Shown: positions 27,368 to 35,776 of the stretch, one piece after another
Layout of the letters: every line of letters starts with the position of its first letter
Numbering within the stretch: the stretch's first letter is position 1
Source of the DNA: Candidatus Accumulibacter propinquus
GTDB lineage: Bacteria > Pseudomonadota > Gammaproteobacteria > Burkholderiales > Rhodocyclaceae
Length of the DNA stretch: 60,137 nt
NCBI GenBank assembly: GCA_016714935.1
Contig: JADKBU010000008.1
Location: forward strand, 1 to 60,137
Direction of reading: 5' to 3'
Position numbers and translations under genes: made by a program
The notes under the pieces: generated by a model
Told to the model about the DNA's origin: nothing
The model's input: the letters and a program-made list of their open reading frames with translations, nothing else
Databases searched by the model: none

Positions 27368-27784
27368 ATGCGAGCGCAGGTGGAATTCGTCTCTGCCGAT
27401 TTCCCGCCGTACCCCGGCGAGGACCAAGGACCCACCCCCGGTCGCTTCGGCCAGCGCCTGGCGGAGTTCCTGGCGCAGGAGTTGCCGGCGCACGGCTTCC
27501 CGGTGCTTTCCGTGACCGTCCACATGTGGGGCTTCAAGGTCGCACTGGAGAACCCTGACTACCCGCTCTGGCTGGGTTGCGGCAACTACGAGGGACACGA
27601 GAACGGCTTCCTGTGCTTCCTCGAACCGGCGACGCCGTTCGTGCGCAAGTGGTTCAGGAAACTGCCCAACGCGCCAACGATTGAAAGATTGGCCATCGCC
27701 GTCGAAACCATCCTGCAATCGAGCGGCAAGGTGTCGAACCTGCGCTGGTGGTCCGAAAACGAACTCCTGCGCCCTCCCGACTGA
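27368..27784 (+). CDS. Hypothetical protein
   Basis: A 138-residue soluble protein I do not recognise. It has a strong AGGAGAGG ribosome-binding site and coherent protein-like composition. Notable segments are HMWGFKVALENPDYPLWLGCGNYEG, FLCFLEPATPFVRKWFRKLP and a C-terminal helix ending SNLRWWSENELL, with a high tryptophan count. No transmembrane segment, signal peptide or catalytic motif is visible. Flanking genes point to no pathway. It resembles small immunity-type or uncharacterised folds in size only, so no function is proposed. Confidence 0.7.
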   Translation: MRAQVEFVSADFPPYPGEDQGPTPGRFGQRLAEFLAQELPAHGFPVLSVTVHMWGFKVALENPDYPLWLGCGNYEGHENGFLCFLEPATPFVRKWFRKLPNAPTIERLAIAVETILQSSGKVSNLRWWSENELLRPPD

Positions 27785-27808
27785 GCTGACGCGTCCACGA
27801 CGGCAGCG

Positions 27809-28279
27809 TCACTTACCGCCGACAGGCAGCGCTGTCTTGTCCACCACGCGACGCAGCACGAAGCTGGAATGGACGCCGCTGACTCCCTTGATGCCGGTAA
27901 TGCGATTGAGCAGCAGGTCCTGGTAGGCGTCCATGTCGCGCACCACCACCTTGAGCTGGTAGTCGGCCGCCTGGCCGGTGATCAGCAGACATTCCATCAC
28001 TTCCGGGATCTGGCTGATCGCCGCTTCGAGGTGACTGAAACGCTCCGGCGTGTGCCGGTCCATCGAAATGTGGATCAGCGCCATCAACGACAAGCCGAGC
28101 ACCTTCGGCGCCAGCAACGCTCGATAGCCGATGATCAGACCCGCTTCTTCGAGTGTGCGCACACGGCGCAAACAGGGCGACGGCGACAAACCGATGCGGT
28201 CGGCCAGTTCCTGATTGCTGATGCGTCCCTCCTGCTGCAGCACCTGCAGAATCTGGCGGTCGAAACGATCAAGTTGCAT
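27809..28279 (-). CDS. Lrp/AsnC-family transcriptional regulator
   Basis: A 156-residue feast/famine regulator of normal length. The N-terminal winged helix-turn-helix (DRQILQVLQQEGRISNQELADRIGLSPSPCLRRVRTLEEAGLI) is followed by the RAM ligand-binding domain (about 65-145: MECLLITGQAADYQLKVVVRDMDAY). Such proteins bind amino acids and form octamers. Conserved SPSPCLRR is typical of the Lrp subgroup. An inverted repeat 61-91 bases upstream of the start may be its operator. The neighbouring genes do not reveal the target pathway. Confidence 0.93.
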   Translation of the reverse strand: MQLDRFDRQILQVLQQEGRISNQELADRIGLSPSPCLRRVRTLEEAGLIIGYRALLAPKVLGLSLMALIHISMDRHTPERFSHLEAAISQIPEVMECLLITGQAADYQLKVVVRDMDAYQDLLLNRITGIKGVSGVHSSFVLRRVVDKTALPVGGK

Positions 28280-28602
28280 GCTGTTGCGCCCTGTTCCGGT
28301 CTATCGCAGCAAGTCTATAGTCTTGCCGGCAATTGGCAATCTTCTGTTGCCATCCGGAGGATACAGAAGAAACTTCACCGCCCCAGACATGTGCGTGGCT
28401 ACCTCCTTGACGATGGGAGGGGCGGCTGACCTGATCGATGGCTTTGCTGGGGTCATCATGATTTCTCCGTTAACTTGTTCAGTCACTGCCTGGGGTGACT
28501 CAATCGGTTTGTCCTGCCTGGCGGATTCGAAACAGTACCCGGTATCCTGCCGCGCACCTCGAAGACGGGACGACGCGTGCTTGCGCGCTTGTTCCGCCTA
28601 CA
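28280..28602. other. Intergenic region upstream of the Lrp-family gene
   Basis: This 323-base region contains the leader of the Lrp-family gene and the 3' side of the acyl-CoA dehydrogenase gene. A 61-residue minus-strand frame starting at 28486 has a GGAGA upstream but no family features, and I do not call it a gene. It carries an inverted repeat at 28340-28370. Confidence 0.45.
28340..28370. promoter_or_regulatory. Inverted repeat upstream of the Lrp-family gene, candidate operator
   Basis: TCTTCTGT at 28340-28347 pairs with ACAGAAGA at 28363-28370, an eight-base perfect inverted repeat with a 15-base spacer. It lies 61-91 bases upstream of the Lrp-family start. Autoregulation is common in this family, so an operator role is plausible. 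Confidence 0.35.
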
Positions 28603-30426
28603 TCACACGAACGCAAAATGCCCGTTGTCCATCTGCATCAGCGAATGCGTCGGTGCCAGTGCGCTCTTGCGGTGGGCGTCGGCCCGGGGTAGTAGACGGT
28701 CAAAGTAGAATGTGGCAGTTTGAATCTTGGCGCGATAGAAATCCGCGGACTCGTTCCCTTTGCCGTTGAGTAACAGTGTTTGTGCTTTTTCAGCCTGCAA
28801 GACGAAGTAGTAACCCATCATCACGTAACCTGAATACATCAGGTAGTCGACGCTGGCAGAACCCACGAGATCGCGATCCTTGCCTGCACGCAGCAGGATG
28901 CGCAAGGTGAGAATATTCCACTCGATGGCGCGCCGCATGGTCGAGCGTGCCATGCTGCCGATGGGGCCCGATGCAAACACATGCCGCCTTGCCAGGCGCA
29001 ACATGATGCGCGTGAAATCGCGTACGCACTTTCCTCTGGTGCCGATCAATACCTTGCGGCCAAGCAGGTCAAGCGCCTGAATCCCGGTGGTCCCTTCGTA
29101 GAGTGTGGCGATGCGGGCATCGCGGGCGATCTGCTCCATGCCGTGCTCGTGGATGTAGCCATGCCCCCCGAAGACTTGCATGCCCAGATTGGCGGCTTCG
29201 AGGCCCATTTCGGTGAGAAAGCCTTTCAGGATGGGGGTATAGAAACCAAGCTCGTTGTCGTAGTGTTCGTAATTGGCGTGGTCCTTTTCGAACGCCGCGT
29301 TAAACATCAGGTCTGCTGTTTGCACAGCGGCATAGAGCATCGCCCGGCCACCTTCGGCGATGGCTTTTTGGGTCAGCAACATGCGTCGCACATCGGCGTG
29401 CCAGATCAAGGCGTCTGCACTGGCCTCAGGTTCTTTCTTTCCCGAGAGGGCGCGCATTGATCGTCTCTCTTTGGCATAGGCCAGAGCACCTTGGAACGAC
29501 GCTTCGGCGTGGGCAACGCCCTGAATTGCTATCCCGAGTCGTGCCGTGTTCATGAAGGTGAACATGGCTTCCAGGCCCTTGTTGGGTTCAAAAATCAGGT
29601 GGCCGATCGCCTCGTCAAAATTCAGCACCGCAGTCGCCGACCCGCGGATTCCCATCTTGTGTTCGATCGCGCCGCAAGTGACGGTATTGCGTTGACCGGC
29701 AGAGCCGTCTTCAGCAACTAGAAACTTCGGCACCACGAACAACGAAATACCGCGTGTGCCGGCCGGTGCGCTCGGCACGCGGGCGAGGACGACATGCACA
29801 ATATTCCCGGCCAGATCGTGCTCGCCGGCCGAGATGAAGATCTTGGTGCCGGTAATCTTGTAGCTGCCGTCGGGTTGGGGCTCGGCCCTGGTCTTGATCT
29901 GCGCCAGGTCGGTGCCGCACTGCGGCTCGGTCATGCACATGGTACCGGTCCACTCGCCGCTGACGAGTGCCGGCAGATAGCGTGCTTTTTGTGCCTCGGT
30001 GCCGTATTGCAACAAGGTGTTGATACAGCCCAGGCTCAAGCCCGGATACATGTTGAACGACCAGTTGGCCGCACCCATCATTTCGGTCTTGAACAGGCTG
30101 ATCGACGTCGGCAACCCCTGACCACCGTATTCGATCGGGAATGAAAGCCCTTGCCAGCCACCTTCGACGAACTGCCGGTAGGCCTCCTTGAATCCAGTTG
30201 GCGTGCTGACTTCGCCGGCCTTGAAGCGGCAGCCTTCTTTGTCGCCGGAAAGATTGATCGGTGCGAGAACTTTTTCACACAGGACGGCGATACCTTCAAG
30301 GATGGCATCGACCACGTCGGGCGTCGCCTCGCCGCCGTTTGATAACCCCGCATAATGCGCGGGGTAGTCAAACACCTCATTGATCAGAAAGCGCATTTCA
30401 CGCAGGGGAGCTTTGTAGGTCGGCAT
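28603..30426 (-). CDS. Acyl-CoA dehydrogenase (long form with C-terminal extension)
   Basis: A 607-residue flavoprotein that oxidises acyl-CoA to trans-2-enoyl-CoA with FAD, passing electrons to ETF. The start at 30426 (MPTYKAPLREMRF) matches the family start. Motifs: CMTEPQCGTDLAQIKTRA (substrate and FAD site) and LYEGTTGIQALDLLGRK (containing the catalytic Glu and FAD contact). The extra ~150-residue C-terminal domain is typical of the longer DmdC/AcdA-like branch. The chain-length specificity cannot be read; 3-methylmercaptopropionyl-CoA dehydrogenase-like annotation is possible but unproven. It is divergent from a TetR regulator that may control it. Confidence 0.92.
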   Translation of the reverse strand: MPTYKAPLREMRFLINEVFDYPAHYAGLSNGGEATPDVVDAILEGIAVLCEKVLAPINLSGDKEGCRFKAGEVSTPTGFKEAYRQFVEGGWQGLSFPIEYGGQGLPTSISLFKTEMMGAANWSFNMYPGLSLGCINTLLQYGTEAQKARYLPALVSGEWTGTMCMTEPQCGTDLAQIKTRAEPQPDGSYKITGTKIFISAGEHDLAGNIVHVVLARVPSAPAGTRGISLFVVPKFLVAEDGSAGQRNTVTCGAIEHKMGIRGSATAVLNFDEAIGHLIFEPNKGLEAMFTFMNTARLGIAIQGVAHAEASFQGALAYAKERRSMRALSGKKEPEASADALIWHADVRRMLLTQKAIAEGGRAMLYAAVQTADLMFNAAFEKDHANYEHYDNELGFYTPILKGFLTEMGLEAANLGMQVFGGHGYIHEHGMEQIARDARIATLYEGTTGIQALDLLGRKVLIGTRGKCVRDFTRIMLRLARRHVFASGPIGSMARSTMRRAIEWNILTLRILLRAGKDRDLVGSASVDYLMYSGYVMMGYYFVLQAEKAQTLLLNGKGNESADFYRAKIQTATFYFDRLLPRADAHRKSALAPTHSLMQMDNGHFAFV

Positions 30427-30527
30427 GGTGCGGTCTTTCGAGGCAGGAAGGAGAAGGCTCAACGTCACTGCAGCAAAGGGCTATGCGGTGGCGGATGACG
30501 TCTTCAGGACGACGGAGAATAGCGAAC

Positions 30528-30668
30528 GATTGTACTCTGTATAATTCTGCCAAGTTTGGAAAATTGAGATGGTTTCAACATCCATATGTATATTAATAAC
30601 AATTTAACAGTCTATTGAGTTTAATTACCGTTACAATCGTTTCATTTCACAAGTTGCAGAGTACATTC
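30528..30668. promoter_or_regulatory. Paired inverted elements in the acyl-CoA dehydrogenase / TetR divergent region
   Basis: GATTGTACTCTG at 30528-30539 and CAGAGTACATTC at 30657-30668 share a nine-base perfect inverted match (TGTACTCTG / CAGAGTACA). They lie at the two ends of an AT-rich divergent promoter region, the second immediately before the TetR ATG at 30669. They are candidate half-sites for the TetR-family protein. Confidence 0.4.
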
Positions 30669-31415
30669 ATGCCACCCAGGGTCGCCGCACCGAATATTTC
30701 CGATACGCTTTCGCGCAGTGCGCGCAAGGATTTCACCAGAGCGAGTCTGTTACAGGCCGCACTGACGCTGATGGGCGATGGACGCAGCTTTACCAGCCTC
30801 GGATTGCGTGAAATCGCACGCGAAGCCGGCGTGGTGCCGACGGCTTTCTACCGTCACTTTCGCAACACCGATGAGTTGGGCCTGGTGCTGGTTGAAGAGG
30901 TGGGAATTACGCTGCGCCGACTACTGCGTGAGGCACGCAAGATGGATGTGGCGCCACGCGACATGCTGCGGCGTTCAGTCAGCGTCTATCAGGAATACGT
31001 AAAATTGAACCGGTTGCAGTTCATGTTCATCTCCAGCGAACGATCAGGGGGCAGTCGCATACTGCGTTTGGCGATTCGAAATGATGTCACGCATTTCACT
31101 AATGAGATGGCGCAGGATTTCCGTATGCGTGGTTTATACGCACAATTGCCGACAGCAAGTCTGCAGATGGTATGCGGCATGTTGGTGATGACCATGCTCG
31201 CCGCGGCGACAGACATTCTCGACTTGCCGCCCGACCAACCACTGCTGGAATCCGAAATGTTGGAAAACTTCGTTCAGCAACTCAAGATCATTCTCTTTGG
31301 GGCGACCTGCTGGAATGATGCCTTGAGCAAGAGTAACGCCGCCAAGCAGACATCAGGGCCGAGTGCTGCCAACTGTCGTGATGGCCTCTTGACCCATATT
31401 GATCACGCAGCGTGA
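30669..31415 (+). CDS. TetR-family regulator, FabR-like
   Basis: A 248-residue repressor-type regulator. I chose the ATG at 30669 (MPPRVAAPN); an upstream ATG at 30615 is in the AT-rich promoter. The helix-turn-helix spans about residues 20-70 (TRASLLQAALTLMGDG..FTSLGLREIAREAGVVPTAFYRHFRNTDELGLVL), with the FYRHF signature. Similarity to FabR, the unsaturated fatty-acid regulator, is visible in this segment and in the following REARKMD helix. The C-terminal ~40 residues are polar and probably disordered. Divergent orientation from an acyl-CoA dehydrogenase suggests it responds to acyl-CoA (inference). Confidence 0.88.
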   Translation: MPPRVAAPNISDTLSRSARKDFTRASLLQAALTLMGDGRSFTSLGLREIAREAGVVPTAFYRHFRNTDELGLVLVEEVGITLRRLLREARKMDVAPRDMLRRSVSVYQEYVKLNRLQFMFISSERSGGSRILRLAIRNDVTHFTNEMAQDFRMRGLYAQLPTASLQMVCGMLVMTMLAAATDILDLPPDQPLLESEMLENFVQQLKIILFGATCWNDALSKSNAAKQTSGPSAANCRDGLLTHIDHAA

Positions 31416-31509
31416 TGTTCGGGTAGCCAACCATCAGATGACGCGGTAGCCGGTTCCTGGATCATCGGCGCGTACGTGCCCCCTCCCCTTGCGTCTGATG
31501 TCAATGCAT

Positions 31510-32286
31510 TCAGGTCGCAATTCGTGCGGGGAGCAGGCGATCGTATTCCTTCTTGACTACCCCGTAGCACTCGCAAGTGCGCCGCTCCAACCCTCGACGG
31601 TCGAGCACCGTGATGTGACCACGCCGGTACTCGATCAGGCCGGCCTGCTGTAAATGACCGGCAGCTGCGGTGATGCCCTCGCGGCGGACGCCAAGCATGC
31701 TGGCGATGAGTTCCTGCGTCATCACGATTTCCTTCGAGGACAGACGATCCATGCTCGACAGCAGCCAGCGACAGAGTTGCTGGTCCAGCGAATGGTGGCG
31801 ATTGCACACCGCTGTCTGCGCGATCTGCGTAAGCAGCGCCTGGGTATAACGCAAGAGCAAATGGAACGTAGGTCCGGCGCGGTTGAACTCCTGGATCATC
31901 AGGGTCGACTTGATTCGAAACACCTGGCCGGCGCTGCGTACCACCGCGCAGCTTGGCATCGTTTCGCCGCCCATTAACAGCGAAGTGCCGACAAAACCTT
32001 CGCGACCCACAACGGCGATCTCGACCGAAGCGCCGTCGTTCATCAAGGACTGTAGCGAAACGATGGCTGTCGTCGGAAAATAGGCGTGCGTCAATCTGGC
32101 ACCGGACCCGTGGAGAACACTACCTGCTGGCATATCCACGGCTTCGAGCTGCGGTGACCAGCGCGCCCATTCCGCCTCGGGCAGTGCGGCCAGCAGATGA
32201 TTGTGCCGTAGGTTGCCAGATGCCGCTACGTGTGTCTGCAAAGGATTTCCATCCTGGCGTAAACCTGTGTTATTGCAGGTTGCCAT
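31510..32286 (-). CDS. Crp/Fnr-family transcriptional regulator
   Basis: A 258-residue regulator. The cyclic-nucleotide-binding-like barrel covers about residues 30-145 (MPAGSVLHGSGARLTHAYFPTTAIVSL, VGREGFVGTSLLMGG), and a winged helix-turn-helix lies at about 180-230 (TQELIASMLGVRREGITAAAGHLQQAGLIEYRRGHITVLDRRGLE). The cAMP-contact arginine motif is not evident and there is no Fnr-type cysteine cluster, so the ligand is unknown. It is divergent from the PAS histidine kinase across 350 bases. Confidence 0.9.
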   Translation of the reverse strand: MATCNNTGLRQDGNPLQTHVAASGNLRHNHLLAALPEAEWARWSPQLEAVDMPAGSVLHGSGARLTHAYFPTTAIVSLQSLMNDGASVEIAVVGREGFVGTSLLMGGETMPSCAVVRSAGQVFRIKSTLMIQEFNRAGPTFHLLLRYTQALLTQIAQTAVCNRHHSLDQQLCRWLLSSMDRLSSKEIVMTQELIASMLGVRREGITAAAGHLQQAGLIEYRRGHITVLDRRGLERRTCECYGVVKKEYDRLLPARIAT

Positions 32287-32636
32287 GCTGTCGGGCAGCG
32301 AGAACCGCCGCCAGTGGAAAAGCTCCCGTCATGAGCGGGAAATTCTCCTGCTCGGCACACCGGTCGATTCACCAGCACCAGGCGCCACCACCGGGTCGTG
32401 GGTGCGGCAGTCACAGTACACCTGTGTTTCAGTCATAATGCGTGGGTGATTGCACCCCCCACCTGCCATATACCGGACATGCTGTTCGCCCGCATAGGGG
32501 AGGACAGCGCCGTGAAAGCCAGCCGCCGCACGGCCCGCGACAGTGCGCGCAACCCAGTCGCTGTACAACGATGTCTTTGGCGGAACCGACACCAAGCCCT
32601 CGGCGGCTTCCGCCAGACCAGAACGGGGAGGACCGG
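32287..32636. other. Intergenic region between divergent Crp/Fnr and histidine kinase genes
   Basis: This 350-base region must hold promoters for both flanking genes. I see no clear operator or other gene. A GGGGAGGA ribosome-binding site precedes the kinase ATG at 32637. Confidence 0.45.
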
Positions 32637-34962
32637 ATGTCCGCAGTGATCGACTCACTGTGCGACTCGATCGCCGTGGTCAACGAACAGGGCCTGATCA
32701 TCAGCGTCAACCAGGCGTGGCGAACTTTTGCCGACAACAACGGCGGCAGCGCTGACCTTGCGGCGGGGATTGGTATCGATTATCTGGCGACGGTGCGACG
32801 CGCTGCCGCCAGCGATGCATTTGCCTGTGCGGCGCTGCAGGGCAGCGCAGCGGTCCTGGCGGGACGGCAGACGCTGTTCACCCTGGAGTACCCTTTCAAC
32901 ACTCCCGACGGCGAGCACTGGTTCGAGCTGCACGTTACCCCCTTGCAGGGCGCTGTCAAGGGGATGGTCGTCGGGCATCGGGAAATCACCGCGCGCAAGC
33001 TCGACCAACGCGCGCTCGAACAGTGCAGCGCCGACCTGCGCCATCACGAACACCACTTGCAAGCGGTACTCAACAGCGTGTCGTCGATGATCGGTTACTG
33101 GGACCGCACACTGCACAACCGCTTCGCCAATCACGCCTATCGCGACTGGTTCGGTGTCGACCCGGCGACCATCCCCGGCAAACATATCCGCGAAGTGATC
33201 GGCGAGGAGCGCTACCGTCTCAACCTGCCGTATATTGAGGCGGCACTGAGTGGCGTCGCGCAGCAGTTCGAGCCGCCGCGGGGGGGGGGCGCGCGCGGGG
33301 GGGCGCCGGGGCCCGCGGGGGGGCGGGCGGGCGCCGGGGGGGGGGGGGGGCGCGCGGCCCCCCCGGGGGGGGCCCGGGGCGGGGGCGGCGGGACGACCCG
33401 GCGGGCCCGCCGGCGGGCCACCCACGCCCGGCAGGGCCGGGCCCGGGCCGCCCGGGGGCGCCGGCCCCCCGGCGGCCGGGGCCCCGGGGGGGGGGGGGGG
33501 CGGCGGGGGGGGGGGCCCCCGGGGGGGGCCGCCGCGGGCGCCCCGCCCGCGGGCCGGCCGCCGCGGCGGGCGGGGGCGGCGGGGGGGGGCCGCCGCCGCG
33601 GCGGGGGGGCCCCGGGGCCGCCGGGCGGGGGCCGGGGGGCCCCGGCGGGGGGGGGCGGGGGGGCCGGGGGCGGGGGGGGGGGGGGGGGGCGCCATCCCAT
33701 CACCCGACGGTCGCTCGGTGCGCTATGCGCTGGCCCGTTACCTTCCCGACATCGTCGATGGCGAGGTACGCGGGTTCTTCGTCGAGGTCGTGGACGTGAC
33801 CTCGATCAAGAGCAGCGAGCAGGCCCTGCAACGCGCTCAGGAAGTCGGCCGCGTCGGTAGTTACATTATCGAACTGCCGTCCGGGCGTTGGGTCGGCAGC
33901 CCGATGCTCGACCGCATTTTCGGTATCGGCCCCGAGTATGAACATACCGTCGACGGCTGGGGACGGCTGCTGCATCCCGACGACCGTCAGGGTATGCTCG
34001 ACTACGGCCGGCAGGTGATTGCCGAGCGCCTGCCATTCGACCGGCAATACCGGATCGTACGACCCCGCGATGGCGCCGTGCGCTGGGTGCATGGCCTCGG
34101 TCAGATCGAGTGCACCCGGGACGGGATGCCTTTGCGCCTGGTCGGCACGGTGCAGGACATTACCGAACGCAAGCGCGCCGAGGCGGCGACGCAGGCGCTG
34201 CTGGACGAGAACACGCGCCTGGTGCGACAACTGATCGCCATGCAGGAACGCGAGCGTGCGGAGTTGGCACGCGAACTGCACGATGAACTCTCGCAACACC
34301 TGACCGCGATCCGTGCCTTCGCTGGCGCCATCCGGCGTAATGGCGTCTCCGACGGTGAGCGCATCAAGGCCGCCGCGCAGGCGATCGACGATTGCGCCAG
34401 CGAGATCTACACGGTGTCGCACCGGTTGATGGAGGGCCTGCATCCGAACGTTCTCGACGCAGCCGGTATCGTCGAGGCCATTGCCGCCCTGCTCGAGGCC
34501 TGGGGGCAACAACATCCCGAGATTGAGTGGCGGGCCTCCCTGGCTCGCGACCTGGTCTGCGACGCGCCGCAGTTGCGGGTGGCCATCTATCGCATCGTGC
34601 AGGAATGCCTGAACAATGTCTCCCGGCATGCGCAAGCCCACCGGCTACGGGTCATCCTCGCCAGCCGGCCGTCGCCGACCGGCGGGAAGCTGCGTCTGGT
34701 CGTCCGCGACGATGGCGTCGGTCTGGAAGTCGCTGCACCGCATGCCGGCTTCGGGCTGCTCGGCATGCGCGAACGCGTCCTGAGCCTCGGCGGTTCACTG
34801 CAGATTCAGAGCCCGCACGGCTGCGGCACCCGCGTGCGTGTCCTGCTGCCGAATGGTCACGACGGTGAGCCAGATACGCCGGAACAGCAAGACCATGACC
34901 GTTTCCCCTCGCCGCTGAACCTGCTCCCGCGTACGGGCGAGAGACGATTCATGAGTCGCTGA
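32637..34962 (+). CDS. PAS-domain NarL-type sensor histidine kinase, interrupted by a G/C block
   Basis: A cytoplasmic multi-PAS sensor kinase without visible transmembrane helices. The N-terminus (MSAVIDSLCDSIAVVNEQG) carries one PAS domain (to ~120). A second PAS_4-like domain begins ~140 (SMIGYWDRTLHNRFANHAYRDWFG). It is cut at codon GAG 33270-33272 and resumes at 33691 as AIPSPDGRSVRYALARY in another frame, with 418 bases of almost pure G/C between. A third PAS/PAC domain precedes the HisKA_3 helix (ERAELARELHDELSQHL, candidate His) and the ATPase domain (NNVSRHA, DDGVGL, GFGLLGMRERV). The convergent NarL-type regulator at 35035-35712 is the likely partner. Confidence 0.82.
33273..33690. 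other. 418-base near-pure G/C block inside the PAS kinase gene, probable artefact
   Basis: Between 33269 and 33694 there is no T and only about five A residues; long G runs dominate. The block separates two parts of one PAS domain that would be adjacent in a normal protein, so it behaves as an insertion whose length is not a multiple of three. Its proteins in all frames are only Gly, Arg, Pro and Ala. It most likely reflects a sequencing or gap-filling error. Confidence 0.85.
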
Positions 34963-35034
34963 CACGACTTCAAGGGCAAGTCCAAAACCTTTGCGCGGGT
35001 GCACGCACAGGGGCGACCGCTGCCGCCACGCTCG

Positions 35035-35712
35035 TCAGGGTTCGACCAGGCCCTGCCGTATCGCCATTCGAGCCATTTCTGCCGGACTGGCCACCGCGAG
35101 CTTGGCCTTGATCTGGGTGAAATGGTTGCTGACGGTCTTGCTGCTCAGGTGGAGGATACTCGCGCACTCGGGCAGCGTGTGACCCTCGCTGAGCAACTTG
35201 AAGACCTGGAACTCGCGTTGCGTCAGCTGCTTGAACTGGTTAGCCGCCGACGGGCGGTGGCGGTCCAGAAGCGCTGGCAACATGTCGCCGCTGACAAAGG
35301 ATTCGCCACGCGCGACCCGCTTGAGTCCCTCCAGCAGGGTATCGACCTTGCTGCCCTTGGTGACAAAACCCAGCGCGCCGGCTTCGAGCGCCCGTTCGAG
35401 CAGCACCTGCGAGTTATGCACACTATAGACCAGGATGGCTGCCCGCGGGTCGAGTGCACGGATGCGACGGATGGCTTCGATGCCGCCGAAGCCATCCATG
35501 CTGAGATCCATGACTACGGCGTCTGGACGCTGCGTACGGTATTCGGCGTAGGCCGCTTCGCCACTGCCGACCTCCAGCAGCACACGCAACGCCGGATCGG
35601 AATCGATCAGGCTGCGCAGGCCGGCGCGCAGCGCCGGGTGGTCGTCGACCACCATCACCCTGACGGGGTTTGCTGTCGAATTGAAAGTGATGCCGCGCCC
35701 ACCCATGTACAC
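35035..35712 (-). CDS. NarL/FixJ-family response regulator
   Basis: A 225-residue two-component regulator. The receiver domain (residues ~17-135) has the acidic pair in VVDDHPALR, the phosphoacceptor Asp69 (DAVVMDLSMDG) and the conserved Lys in GFVTKGS. A LuxR-type helix-turn-helix (about 160-215, LTQREFQVFKLLSEGHTLPECASILHLSSKTVSNHFTQIKAKL) binds DNA. It converges with the HisKA_3-type kinase at 32637-34962, the kinase class that normally partners NarL regulators, so they probably form one system. It is 64 bases downstream of malQ on the same strand. Targets are unknown. Confidence 0.93.
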   Translation of the reverse strand: MYMGGRGITFNSTANPVRVMVVDDHPALRAGLRSLIDSDPALRVLLEVGSGEAAYAEYRTQRPDAVVMDLSMDGFGGIEAIRRIRALDPRAAILVYSVHNSQVLLERALEAGALGFVTKGSKVDTLLEGLKRVARGESFVSGDMLPALLDRHRPSAANQFKQLTQREFQVFKLLSEGHTLPECASILHLSSKTVSNHFTQIKAKLAVASPAEMARMAIRQGLVEP

Positions 35713-35776
35713 TCCCTTCTCGCCGCCGTCCGCAATCGCGAGGCCCGCGTTCCCTGCTGGCCGGCGTTATCCTCGA

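Noticed and set aside
28301..28486. 61-residue minus-strand frame upstream of the Lrp-family gene
   Set aside because: It has a GGAGA element but no recognisable family or structure, and it overlaps the likely promoter and inverted repeat.
33250..33695. Long open frames rich in Gly, Arg, Pro and Ala across the G/C block on both strands
   Set aside because: They arise because a tract without T and almost without A cannot form stop codons. They are not evidence of a protein.
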